This document shows, in pieces, positions 1-5,998 of a stretch of DNA of 5,998 bases (positions are counted from its first letter, which is position 1; each line of letters begins with the position of its first letter). Under the pieces are notes generated by a model. It saw only the letters and a list, made by a program, of their open reading frames with translations, was not told the DNA's origin and did no database searches. The position numbers and the translations under genes are program-made. Source of the stretch: Friedmanniella sp. (GTDB lineage Bacteria; Actinomycetota; Actinomycetes; Propionibacteriales; Propionibacteriaceae); assembly GCA_025964935.1 (NCBI GenBank), contig JAOPXW010000336.1, positions 1 through 5,998 of the forward strand. Reading direction: 5' to 3'.

Positions 1-1047
1 GTGCACCTTGAGGATCGCGAAGCGGCCCTTCATGTCGGGCGCGTCGACGGCGATCTGACGGTCGAAGCGACCGGGCCGCAGCAGAGCGGGGTCGAGCACG
101 TCGGGGCGGTTGGTCGCCGCGATCAGGATGACCCCGCCGCGGACGTCGAAGCCGTCCATCTCGACGAGCAGCTGGTTGAGGGTCTGCTCGCGCTCGTCGT
201 GGCCGCCGCCCATGCCGGTGCCGCGGTGGCGCCCGACGGCGTCGATCTCGTCGATGAAGACGATGGCCGGAGCGTTCTCCTTGGCCTGCTCGAACAGGTC
301 ACGCACCCGGGAGGCACCCACCCCGACGAACATCTCGACGAAGTCGGAGCCGGAGATCGAGAAGAACGGGACGCCGGCCTCACCGGCGACGGCGCGGGCG
401 AGCAGGGTCTTGCCGGTCCCGGGGGGACCGTAGAGCAGCACGCCCTTGGGGATCTTGGCGCCGACGGCCTGGAACTTGGCCGGCTCGGCCAGGAACTCCT
501 TGATCTCCTCGAGCTCCTCGATCGCCTCCTCGCACCCGGCCACGTCACCGAAGGTGGTCTTGGGGGTGTCCTTGGTGGCGACCTTGGCCTTGCTCTTGCC
601 GAACTGCATGACCCGGCTGCCACCGCCCTGGACGGAGTTCAGCAGGAAGAAGAAGAGGACGCCGATGATGACGAACGGGATCAGCGTGCCGAGCAGGGTC
701 GAGAGGAAACCGGGGGTGGCGTTCTCGCCGTTCCACCTGGTCAGGGTCTTGTCCGCGACCCGCTCGTTGAGGCGGGTGATGAGCGCGTCGCTCTGGGCGC
801 CGACCCAGATGGCCTTGTAGCGCGTCTGGGCCGCGTCGTTGAGGGTGACCCGGATCTCCTGCTCACGGTCGATCAGGATGACTTCGGTCAACGGCTCGTT
901 GCCGTTGATGATCGCGACCACCTGCGAGGTCGGCTCGTCCTTGTAGGCCCCGTTGATGCGGCTGCTGAAGTCGATCAGCAGAGCAACGGCGATGACCGCC
1001 AGGATGACCCAGACCAAGGGGCCGCGGAATATGCGTTTGAAGTTCAT
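1..1047 (-). CDS. ftsH: ATP-dependent zinc metalloprotease FtsH, N-terminal 349 residues (3' end cut by window edge)
   Basis: FtsH is a hexameric membrane-anchored AAA+ protease that extracts and degrades misassembled membrane proteins and some short-lived cytosolic regulators. The ATG at 1047 is the only plausible start, because no in-frame ATG, GTG or TTG lies just upstream. A modest purine-rich stretch (AGGCAGG) precedes it. Seen in the translation: a transmembrane helix at about residues 9-27, an extracytoplasmic domain at about 28-112, a second helix at about 115-137, then the AAA module. That module has DVAG at 168-171, Walker A GPPGTGKT at 207-214, the pore-loop motif MFVGVG at 239-244, Walker B VFIDEID at 263-269, and the second region of homology at 310-332 with arginine-finger candidates R324 and R327. 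The frame is open through base 1. The HEXXH protease domain, expected further on, lies outside the window, so proteolytic competence cannot be judged here. It is the last visible gene of the dacB-to-ftsH array, 79 nt after hpt. Confidence 0.97.
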   Translation of the reverse strand, partial: MNFKRIFRGPLVWVILAVIAVALLIDFSSRINGAYKDEPTSQVVAIINGNEPLTEVILIDREQEIRVTLNDAAQTRYKAIWVGAQSDALITRLNERVADKTLTRWNGENATPGFLSTLLGTLIPFVIIGVLFFFLLNSVQGGGSRVMQFGKSKAKVATKDTPKTTFGDVAGCEEAIEELEEIKEFLAEPAKFQAVGAKIPKGVLLYGPPGTGKTLLARAVAGEAGVPFFSISGSDFVEMFVGVGASRVRDLFEQAKENAPAIVFIDEIDAVGRHRGTGMGGGHDEREQTLNQLLVEMDGFDVRGGVILIAATNRPDVLDPALLRPGRFDRQIAVDAPDMKGRFAILKVH

Positions 1048-1126
1048 GACCTGCCTAGGAGAAGGACGGATCTGGTCGATCCTCAGCGCTAAGGCTAGCG
1101 TTGACGGCCAACAGTTCCGGCCGAAC

Positions 1127-1678
1127 TCAGCTGTAGACGTGCTTGGCGAGGGTGCCCACCGAGGTCAGGTTGCGGTAGTGCCCGTCGTAGTCCAGGCCGT
1201 AGCCGACGACGAACTCGTTGGGGATGTCGAAGCCGACGTAGGCGACGTCGACGGCGTTCCTGGCCGCCTCGGGCTTGCGGAACGCCGTCATGATCTTGAT
1301 GCTGGCGGGGCTCCGGGAGCGCAGGTTGCTGATCAGGTAGGACAGGGTCAGGCCGGTGTCGATGATGTCCTCGACCACGAGCACATCCACCCCGGTGATG
1401 TCGGTGCTGAGGTCCTTGAGGATGCGGACGACCCCGGAGGACTGCGTGCCCGAGCCGTACGAGGAGACCGCCATCCAGTCCATCCGGCAATGGATCTTCA
1501 GGGCCCGTGACAGGTCGGCCATCACCATCACCGCGCCGTTCAGCACACCGACGAGCAGCAGGTCCTTGTCGGCGTAGTCCCGGTCGATCTCGGCCGCCAG
1601 CGCGGTCATCCGCTCGGCGACCTCCTCCTTGGTGAAGAGGACGTGAGTCAGGTCGCCCGAGATCTGGGTGTCATCCAC
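1127..1678 (-). CDS. hpt: Hypoxanthine (guanine) phosphoribosyltransferase
   Basis: This cytosolic purine-salvage enzyme converts hypoxanthine or guanine plus PRPP to IMP or GMP and pyrophosphate. The 183-residue product has the usual length. Visible motifs are the N-terminal VGVLNGAVM loop (43-51), the flexible catalytic loop around [11 protein letters not shown] (72-82), the PRPP-binding signature [14 protein letters not shown] (99-112) with acidic pair E103/D104, the purine-contact lysine in FRKPEAAR (K135), and the C-terminal [13 protein letters not shown] (152-164), which is typical of bacterial Hpt. The start is GTG at 1678. It gives the short acidic leader normal for actinobacterial homologues, and no in-frame start exists in the 41-nt gap to tilS. 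An ATG at 1694 is out of frame and stops after three codons. The ribosome binding site is weak (AGG about 10 nt upstream), which suggests expression within an operon. It ends with TGA at 1129-1127. Confidence 0.97.
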   Translation of the reverse strand: MDDTQISGDLTHVLFTKEEVAERMTALAAEIDRDYADKDLLLVGVLNGAVMVMADLSRALKIHCRMDWMAVSSYGSGTQSSGVVRILKDLSTDITGVDVLVVEDIIDTGLTLSYLISNLRSRSPASIKIMTAFRKPEAARNAVDVAYVGFDIPNEFVVGYGLDYDGHYRNLTSVGTLAKHVYS

Positions 1679-1719
1679 GGGCTCAGCCTGCCATACCGGT
1701 CGACCGGCGCGGCCCCGCG

Positions 1720-2685
1720 TCAGGAGTGACCGGGCACGCGGGGATGCAGGCGGCCCGCGACCCGGGCCACCTCAAGACCCGGCAGCTGCAGGGGGCCCTG
1801 TCCGTGCCACGCGGTGACCAGGGCCTCCACCGCCAGCACGTGCGCCAGACCGCTCTCGGGGGCGCCGTGCCGGGCCAGCCAGCGGCGGATCAGCCGACGG
1901 CGCAGCGGAGGGGGCAGCTCCCCCAGCAGGTCGACCGCCAGGTCGTCGGTGCCCGGGTCCGCCTGGGCGGCCAGCCGGTCCAGCAGGTCGGCGTCGTCGC
2001 GGGCGAGCTCGGCGGTCCGGGACAGGGCGGCCGCAACACCGGGCCCCAGCTCGGCCTCCAGCACCGGCAGCACGGTCTGCCGCACCCGTACGCGGGTGAA
2101 GCGTCGGTCCTGGTTGTGCGGGTCGACCCAGGGCTCCAGGTCCAGCTCCGCACAGGCCTGCCGGGTGACGTCCCCGGGCAGGCTGAGCAGGGGGCGCAGC
2201 AGGTGCCCGGTCCGGGTCGCCATCCCCGCCAGCGACCGGATCCCCGAGCCGCGGGCCAGACCGAGCAGCACCGTCTCGGCCTGGTCGTCCAGGGTGTGAC
2301 CGAGCAGCACGGTCGCGTGACGGCGCCGGGCCGCCTCGGCCAGGGCGGCGTAGCGGACCTCACGCGCGGCCGCCTCCAGCCCCTGGCCATCCCCCAGCGG
2401 CACCGTCACCGGCAGCAGGTCCACCTCGGTGTAGCCGAGCGCCCGCAGCCCCTCCACCGTGCGGGCGGCGACGTCGGCCGAGCCGGGCTGCAGCCCGTGG
2501 TCCACCACCGCGGCCGCCGACCCCTGCCCGTCCCGGGACGCCACGTGCCGGGCGGCCCAGGCCAGGGCCAGGGAGTCCGGGCCGCCGGAGCAGGCGGTCA
2601 ACAGGACCGCGTCGGACGGGCTCAGGGCGGCCCGGACCGCCTGGACCAGGGCCAGGGACGCGGGGCCGAGCTCACGCCGGGCCAT
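1720..2685 (-). CDS. tilS: tRNA(Ile)-lysidine synthetase, short actinobacterial form
   Basis: TilS attaches lysine to the wobble cytidine (C34) of the CAU-anticodon tRNA-Ile, using ATP, so that it reads AUA and is charged with isoleucine. It acts in the cytosol and is essential in most bacteria. The 321-residue product carries the N-type ATP pyrophosphatase P-loop SGGPDS at 33-38, the VDHGLQ motif at 61-66, GHTLDDQAETVLL at 129-141, and the basic NQDRRFTRVRVR motif at 191-202 typical of TilS. About 100 further residues follow as a helical substrate-binding segment. It is much shorter than the E. coli protein (about 430 residues) and lacks its C-terminal domains, as other actinobacterial TilS/MesJ proteins do. 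The start is ATG at 2685, only 2 nt after the TGA of the upstream metalloprotease-like gene and without a clear Shine-Dalgarno, so translational coupling is likely. The same frame stays open far upstream (to about 3807), but that part overlaps the preceding gene and is not TilS. Confidence 0.96.
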   Translation of the reverse strand: MARRELGPASLALVQAVRAALSPSDAVLLTACSGGPDSLALAWAARHVASRDGQGSAAAVVDHGLQPGSADVAARTVEGLRALGYTEVDLLPVTVPLGDGQGLEAAAREVRYAALAEAARRRHATVLLGHTLDDQAETVLLGLARGSGIRSLAGMATRTGHLLRPLLSLPGDVTRQACAELDLEPWVDPHNQDRRFTRVRVRQTVLPVLEAELGPGVAAALSRTAELARDDADLLDRLAAQADPGTDDLAVDLLGELPPPLRRRLIRRWLARHGAPESGLAHVLAVEALVTAWHGQGPLQLPGLEVARVAGRLHPRVPGHS

Positions 2686-2687
2686 CG

Positions 2688-3788
2688 TCAGAAGAGCTCG
2701 GTGGAGTCCGGGTGCACCCGGGCGAGCCACTGGGCGGGGTCGGTGACCTCGGACCGGGTGGGCAGCGTCTCCGGCGAGGTCCAGACCCGGTTCAGCCCCT
2801 CCATCCCCACGGCCGCGATCACGTGCCGGCAGAACGCGGCTCCGTCGCGGTACTGCCGCATCTTGGCGTCCAGCCCGAGCAGCCGACGGATGACCTTGTC
2901 GAAGCCCTGCCCCTGCCGGCGCACGGTGAAGCGCTCGCGGATGTGGGCCACGGTGGGGATGACCTCGGGCCCGACACCGTCCATCACCACGTCGGCGTGC
3001 CCCTCGAGCAGGCTCATCACCGCGGTGATCCGGTCGATGGTCTCGCGCTGGGCGGGGGTCTGGACCAGGTCCACCACCGACAGCTCGGCGTTGGTCTTGA
3101 GCGACTCCACGATCCGGTTGACCGCGTTGCGGAGCATGTCGATGACCACGGAGGCGTCGAGCTCGGTCGTGCTGACGATCTCCCCGATCTGGTCGGCGAT
3201 GTAGCCGCGGAGCCAGGGCACGGCGGTGAACTGGACCCGGTGGGTCTCCTCGTGCAGGCAGACCCACAGCCGGAAGTCGCGGGGCGAGACGCCGAGCTCG
3301 CGCTCCACGGCCACGATGTTGGGGGCCACCAGCAGCAGCCGGCCGCCGGGACCGGCGGTCGCCGGGTCCGCACCGGGGCGTACGTCGCCGGGGTAGAAGG
3401 GGTCGAACTGGCCCAGTACCTTGGGCGCCAGGTAGGAGACGAGCGCGCCGACCTCGACCCCGGTGACGCGGGCGCCCAGGCTCTGCGCCCGCGGGCTGGA
3501 GCCGCTGAACCGGTCGGCCGCCTTGTCGTTGAGCGGGGCCAGGATGGTCCGGAACCCGTCCAGGTTGGCCCGGATCCAGCGCGGCCGGTCGACGACCAGA
3601 ACCGGTGCCGTGCCACCCGCGGTCCGCAGACCCGTCACCTCGGCCACGTACGCCTCGGCCCGGACGGCACACTCGCGCAGCTCGGCGACGGCCGCCGCGG
3701 CGCCGTCGGCGGTGATGTCGGGGCCGGGCTTGACCAGCTTGGTGGCGGTGGAGAAGGCGACCGCCCAGTCGACCACGGAGGTTGTCAT
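2688..3788 (-). CDS. Zinc-dependent metalloprotease-like protein (zincin_2 / DUF2342 family), function unknown
   Basis: I recognise the family but no proven function. Databases name such proteins 'zinc-dependent metalloprotease', 'putative hydrolase' or 'coenzyme F420 biosynthesis associated'. As I recall, the last name rests on co-occurrence rather than biochemistry. The 366-residue protein shows the zincin motif HEETH at 179-183, whose two histidines should bind zinc with E180 as catalytic base. A second block, LLEGHADVVMD, lies at 260-270, where E262 or H264 could be the third ligand. The segment RLLLVAPNIVAVERELGV (150-167) and the C-terminal region DKVIRRLLGLDAKMRQYRDG (297-316) look family-typical. 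There is no signal peptide or transmembrane helix, so I infer a cytoplasmic protein. The start is ATG at 3788, 31 nt after the dacB stop, with no good Shine-Dalgarno. GTG at 3776 (codon 5) is a weaker alternative. The gene sits between dacB and tilS, an arrangement conserved in actinobacteria (Rv3626c in M. tuberculosis). Confidence 0.93.
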   Translation of the reverse strand: MTTSVVDWAVAFSTATKLVKPGPDITADGAAAAVAELRECAVRAEAYVAEVTGLRTAGGTAPVLVVDRPRWIRANLDGFRTILAPLNDKAADRFSGSSPRAQSLGARVTGVEVGALVSYLAPKVLGQFDPFYPGDVRPGADPATAGPGGRLLLVAPNIVAVERELGVSPRDFRLWVCLHEETHRVQFTAVPWLRGYIADQIGEIVSTTELDASVVIDMLRNAVNRIVESLKTNAELSVVDLVQTPAQRETIDRITAVMSLLEGHADVVMDGVGPEVIPTVAHIRERFTVRRQGQGFDKVIRRLLGLDAKMRQYRDGAAFCRHVIAAVGMEGLNRVWTSPETLPTRSEVTDPAQWLARVHPDSTELF

Positions 3789-3819
3789 GATCCGAGAGTA
3801 GGTGCACGACCCGGGCGGG

Positions 3820-5283
3820 TCAGCGACAGCCGCACCCGGTCAGGGCGGTGGTGACCCGGTCGAGCCAGACGGTGGCGGCGTAGTCGTTCCTCGGCTCGTT
3901 GATGACGAAGGCGAAGACCAGCACCGACCCGTCCCGGCTGCGCAGGAGTCCGGCCAGCGAGTGCACCTTGGTCAGGGTGCCGGTCTTGCCGCGGACGACC
4001 CCGCGTCCCGCCGCGGACGCGTCGTCGAAGAAGCGGACCCGCAGGCTGCCCTCCACCCCGGCCACCGGCAGCCCGTGGACGACCCCGCGGAGCTCCGGGT
4101 GGCCGTCGACGGCGGCCAGCCGCAGGGCCCGGGTCAGGCTGTCGGCGCTCACCCGGGTCCGCCGGGCCAGGCCGCTGCCGTCGCTGAGACGCATCCCGTT
4201 CCCCCACACCCCCAGGGTCCGTAGCTCGCGGGTGACCACCCGGACCCCGTCGGTGAACGACCCGGCACCCCCGCCGGCCAGCGCCGCCTGCCGGAACAGC
4301 ACCTCGGCGGCGTCGTTGTCGCTGGTCAGCAGCACCTGGGCCACGATCCGCTCCAGCGGCATCGACTGCACCGCCGCGACCGGGGTCGCCGTCCGGCTCG
4401 CCCGGGCCGGGGCGACGGAGCCGACCTTGACCCCCCGCTTGCGCAGGGCGGCGGCGAAGGCCTGCGCCGCGTCCCGGGACGGGTCGGTCGTCCGCGGACC
4501 GATCTGGTGGCCGCCCCGTCGCCCCTCGTCCACCCACAGGGCCGAGACCGGGGTGACCACGTCGCCGTAGCTGGCGGGCCAGGCCGCGTTCCAGGCCGGA
4601 CCGGTGAAGAGGGAGGCGTCGTAGCCCAGCTTGATCGAGGTGGTCCCGCTCGCCCGCAGCGCCGTCGCCGTCCGAGCGGCCAGGTCGGTCACCGAGGCCC
4701 GGGCGGGGAAGGTCGCGGCCGAGGTCGTGGTGGCCAGGTAGGGGTCGCCCCCGCCGACCAGCACGATCCGCCCCGCCCCCCCGCGGACCACCGAGGTGGC
4801 GAAGCGGTGTTCGGGTCCCAGCAGCGACAGGGCCGCCGTGGTGGTCAGCACCTTCATCGTCGAGGCCGGGATCAGGCCCCGGCCCGGGTCGTGGCCGTAG
4901 AGCAGCCGCCCGCTGGTCAGGTCGCGGACCGCGGCGCCGTAGGTGCCGGTCGCCCCGGCGACCGTGACCCCCGAGACGACCCGGCGGACCTGGGCCGGGT
5001 CCAGCCCTCCGGGCTCGACGGCCGGGGCCAGCACCGGGACCGGGAGGGTCCCGCCGGCCGCCGACGGATCGGGTACGGGGGTGCCCGAGGGACCGGACTG
5101 CGCGCTGGCCGGGGAGTCCAGCAGGCCGGGGCTGATCGTCGAGGGCCCGTTCCGGCTCCAGAGCCCGGTGGCGTACAGGCTGCTACGGGCGGCCGAGCCG
5201 AGCGCTCCGGTCACCAGACCGGTGACCACGCCCACCACCAGGAGGGCGACGAGCACCGGGGCGACGAGACGGGACCGAGGCAC
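3820..5283 (-). CDS. dacB: D-alanyl-D-alanine carboxypeptidase/endopeptidase, peptidase S13 (PBP4 type)
   Basis: This low-molecular-mass penicillin-binding protein acts outside the membrane. It trims the terminal D-Ala of peptidoglycan stem peptides and may cleave cross-links. The 487-residue product begins with an arginine-containing start and a hydrophobic helix at about residues 7-28 (uncleaved anchor or signal peptide; no lipobox cysteine). A Pro/Ser/Gly-rich linker runs to about residue 93, and the S13 domain follows. All three active-site motifs are present: S141-T-M-K144 (nucleophile and base), S321-D-N323, and K433-T-G435. GGGDPYL (177-183) and LSDGSGLARR (366-375) are also typical of the family. 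The region between the first two motifs (about 175 residues) should contain the inserted PBP4 domain. The start is GTG at 5283, supported by a strong GAGGAGGT 8 nt upstream. The C-terminus has a CxC pair (C484, C486). It is the first gene of the minus-strand array and is divergent from ppa. Confidence 0.95.
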   Translation of the reverse strand: MPRSRLVAPVLVALLVVGVVTGLVTGALGSAARSSLYATGLWSRNGPSTISPGLLDSPASAQSGPSGTPVPDPSAAGGTLPVPVLAPAVEPGGLDPAQVRRVVSGVTVAGATGTYGAAVRDLTSGRLLYGHDPGRGLIPASTMKVLTTTAALSLLGPEHRFATSVVRGGAGRIVLVGGGDPYLATTTSAATFPARASVTDLAARTATALRASGTTSIKLGYDASLFTGPAWNAAWPASYGDVVTPVSALWVDEGRRGGHQIGPRTTDPSRDAAQAFAAALRKRGVKVGSVAPARASRTATPVAAVQSMPLERIVAQVLLTSDNDAAEVLFRQAALAGGGAGSFTDGVRVVTRELRTLGVWGNGMRLSDGSGLARRTRVSADSLTRALRLAAVDGHPELRGVVHGLPVAGVEGSLRVRFFDDASAAGRGVVRGKTGTLTKVHSLAGLLRSRDGSVLVFAFVINEPRNDYAATVWLDRVTTALTGCGCR

Positions 5284-5291
5284 TGTGGGCC

Positions 5292-5299
5292 ACCTCCTC
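5292..5299 (-). promoter_or_regulatory. Ribosome binding site of dacB
   Basis: On the minus strand this reads GAGGAGGT, a near-perfect complement to the 3' end of 16S rRNA, 8 nt before the GTG at 5283. It is the strongest ribosome binding site on the minus strand and fixes the unusual GTG start of dacB. The downstream genes of the array lack comparable sites. Confidence 0.85.
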
Positions 5300-5360
5300 G
5301 GTTCCCGATAGGGTCATCCTGGCCAATGAAGCGCACACGCGCAGATCCGGGCCCATTCTA

Positions 5361-5367
5361 AGGAGGT
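5361..5367 (+). promoter_or_regulatory. Ribosome binding site of ppa
   Basis: AGGAGGT is a consensus Shine-Dalgarno sequence. It lies only 3 nt before the TTG at 5371, slightly closer than usual. It is the main reason for preferring TTG 5371 over the in-frame TTG at 5416, which has no comparable site. Its first base is also the last base of a TAA that ends an 11-codon upstream ORF. Confidence 0.8.
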
Positions 5368-5370
5368 CCC

Positions 5371-5907
5371 TTGACTGCCCCCAACACCGAGAGAGAGCCC
5401 CGACCGCTGAGCGGCTTGACGTTCGATGTCACGGTCGAGATCCCCAAGGGCAACAAGAACAAGTACGAGGTGGACCACGAGAGTGGTCGGATCCGGCTGG
5501 ACCGGACGCTGTTCACCTCCACCGCCTACCCGGCTGACTACGGTTTCATCGAGGGGACCCTCGGCCAGGACGGCGACCCCCTCGACGCGCTCGTGATGGT
5601 GTCCGAGCCCACGTTCCCGGGGTGCCTGATCAAGTGCCGGGCCGTGGCCATGTTCCGGATGACCGACGAGGCCGGCGGTGACGACAAGGTGCTCTGCGTG
5701 CCGGCGTCGGACCACCGCCGGGACCACCTGCGCGACAAGAGCGACGTGCGGGAGTACCTGCTGCTCGAGATCGAGCACTTCTTCACCGTCTACAAGGACC
5801 TCGAGCCCGGCAAGTCGGTCGAGGGGGCCACCTGGACCGGGGTCGACGAGGCCGAGGAGGAGGTCCGCGCCAGCTTCCAGCGGGCCAAGGACCAGAACTA
5901 CCACTAG
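5371..5907 (+). CDS. ppa: Inorganic pyrophosphatase, family I (soluble)
   Basis: This Mg-dependent cytosolic enzyme hydrolyses pyrophosphate to two phosphates and so drives nucleic-acid, protein and nucleotide synthesis forward. The 178-residue product shows the family I core: [14 protein letters not shown] (22-35, with active-site K26, K31 and E33), [10 protein letters not shown] (56-65), the signature DGDPLDALV (67-75) with metal-binding D67, D69 and D72, [10 protein letters not shown] (102-111, with D104 and K106), and [13 protein letters not shown] (136-148, with Y141, K142 and K148). The start chosen is TTG 5371, backed by AGGAGGT just upstream. It adds a 15-residue, proline-rich and charged leader compared with typical actinobacterial Ppa, whose N-terminus matches TTG 5416 almost exactly (M-x-F-D-V-T). 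The stop is TAG at 5905-5907. The gene is monocistronic as far as visible, divergent from dacB, and followed by a strong hairpin. Confidence 0.97.
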   Translation: MTAPNTEREPRPLSGLTFDVTVEIPKGNKNKYEVDHESGRIRLDRTLFTSTAYPADYGFIEGTLGQDGDPLDALVMVSEPTFPGCLIKCRAVAMFRMTDEAGGDDKVLCVPASDHRRDHLRDKSDVREYLLLEIEHFFTVYKDLEPGKSVEGATWTGVDEAEEEVRASFQRAKDQNYH

Positions 5908-5920
5908 ACCGAGCCCGGTG

Positions 5921-5964
5921 ACGGCCCGTCCGCCACGCCTCCGGGCGTCGGGGGCGGGCCGTTT
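5921..5964 (+). terminator. Probable intrinsic terminator of ppa
   Basis: Thirteen nt after the ppa stop, ACGGCCCG (5921-5928) pairs with CGGGCCGT (5955-5962). Inside it, ACGCC (5935-5939) pairs with GGCGT (5944-5948) around the tetraloop TCCG. The intervening bases pair further except for two mismatches. The hairpin is therefore very GC-rich and about 20 bp long. It is followed by only a short T run (TTT at 5962-5964, then CGCTGT). This matches the T-poor terminators common in actinobacteria. Pairing is seen directly, and terminator function is inferred. Confidence 0.75.
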
Positions 5965-5998
5965 CGCTGTCGCCGGGGCGCTGGCCGCGGGCGCCGGC

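Larger units (their letters stand above)
5284..5370. promoter_or_regulatory. Divergent dacB/ppa intergenic region with candidate promoters
   Basis: These 87 nt separate two genes that point away from each other, so both promoters should lie here or slightly inside the 5' ends of the genes. On the minus strand TAGAAT (5360-5355) fits the actinobacterial -10 pattern TANNNT, with TTGGGG (5384-5379) 18 nt upstream as a partial -35. This would serve dacB with a leader of about 65 nt. On the plus strand TAGGGT (5309-5314) fits the same loose -10 pattern for ppa, without a good -35. These are matches by eye to degenerate motifs. The presence of promoters follows mainly from the divergent layout, and their exact positions are inference. 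Confidence 0.4.

Noticed and set aside
1..1092. Open plus-strand frame of 363 codons antisense to ftsH
   Set aside because: The minus strand encodes a textbook FtsH over the same bases. The plus-strand translation is rich in Asp, Gly, Val and Leu with no recognisable domain, as expected for an antisense frame in high-GC DNA.
1680..1719. Possible terminator or promoter between tilS and hpt
   Set aside because: The 41-nt gap is GC-rich and contains short self-complementary words (ACCGGT, CGACCGG) but no stem followed by T residues and no clear -10. An operon spacer is the simpler reading.
2688..3807. Minus-strand extension of the tilS frame to give a 695-residue fusion protein
   Set aside because: Everything upstream of 2685 overlaps the zincin-like gene in another frame and reads as Arg/Gly/Pro-rich low-complexity sequence. 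TilS homology begins just after the ATG at 2685.
1726..3854. Long plus-strand open frames (1726-3204 and 2712-3854) across tilS and the metalloprotease-like gene
   Set aside because: Both are antisense to well-supported genes, have biased composition (Gln, Gly, Arg, Pro, Val) and no motif, and lack a ribosome binding site. GC-rich third positions keep stop codons rare.
3785..5361. Other long frames over dacB (3785-4537 minus, 3802-4224 plus, 3899-4570 plus, 4507-5361 plus)
   Set aside because: The S13 peptidase frame carries SxxK, SDN and KTG in the correct order. The alternatives are compositionally biased shadows.
5314..5904. 196-codon minus-strand frame antisense to ppa
   Set aside because: The plus strand encodes a complete family I pyrophosphatase with a strong ribosome binding site and a terminator. 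The antisense product has no motif.
1..5998. Search by eye for CRISPR repeats, tRNA or rRNA genes, insertion-sequence ends, attachment sites or a defence or biosynthetic cluster
   Set aside because: No spaced direct repeats, cloverleaf, transposase or long terminal inverted repeats were seen. All coding space belongs to conserved housekeeping genes with uniform composition, so there is no sign of recent transfer or a new system.

Overview
The window reads as a piece of the core chromosome of a high-GC Gram-positive bacterium (class Actinomycetes). Signs are the very high GC content, the G/C-dominated third codon positions, GTG and TTG starts, and a gene order of the actinobacterial ppa / dacB / zincin-like protein / tilS / hpt / ftsH type. 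From memory, Mycobacterium tuberculosis has the same order for the first five genes (Rv3628 to Rv3624c), with ftsH further away. The sequence alone does not settle genus or family.

Layout. Five genes lie head-to-tail on the minus strand and are transcribed from about 5283 down to the left edge: dacB (D-alanyl-D-alanine carboxypeptidase, penicillin-binding protein 4 type, 3820-5283), a zinc-metalloprotease-like gene of unknown role (2688-3788), tilS (tRNA-Ile lysidine synthetase, 1720-2685), hpt (hypoxanthine phosphoribosyltransferase, 1127-1678) and ftsH (membrane AAA+ protease, 1-1047). The ftsH gene is cut by the window edge after 349 codons. The gaps are 31, 2, 41 and 79 nt, with no convincing terminator in any of them, so a single operon is likely, perhaps with an extra promoter ahead of ftsH. 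One gene, ppa (inorganic pyrophosphatase, 5371-5907), is read divergently on the plus strand. An 87-nt intergenic region separates it from dacB, and a strong hairpin (5921-5964) follows it. The last 34 nt hold nothing recognisable. No stretch over 300 nt lacks a gene.

How the genes fit together. They are housekeeping functions: envelope peptidoglycan trimming (dacB), decoding of AUA codons (tilS), purine salvage (hpt), membrane-protein quality control (ftsH) and removal of pyrophosphate (ppa). Hpt and most biosynthetic polymerisation reactions release pyrophosphate, which Ppa hydrolyses. The tilS-hpt-ftsH order is widely conserved in bacteria. In Bacillus subtilis the TilS and HprT proteins have been reported to act together on ftsH transcription, so the linkage may be regulatory.

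I found no mobile element, CRISPR array, RNA gene or convincing new system. The points most worth a second look are the uncharacterised HEETH protein, the two possible ppa starts, an 11-codon ORF whose stop codon overlaps the ppa ribosome binding site, a possible dacB promoter that overlaps the ppa start region, and small inverted repeats ahead of ftsH.
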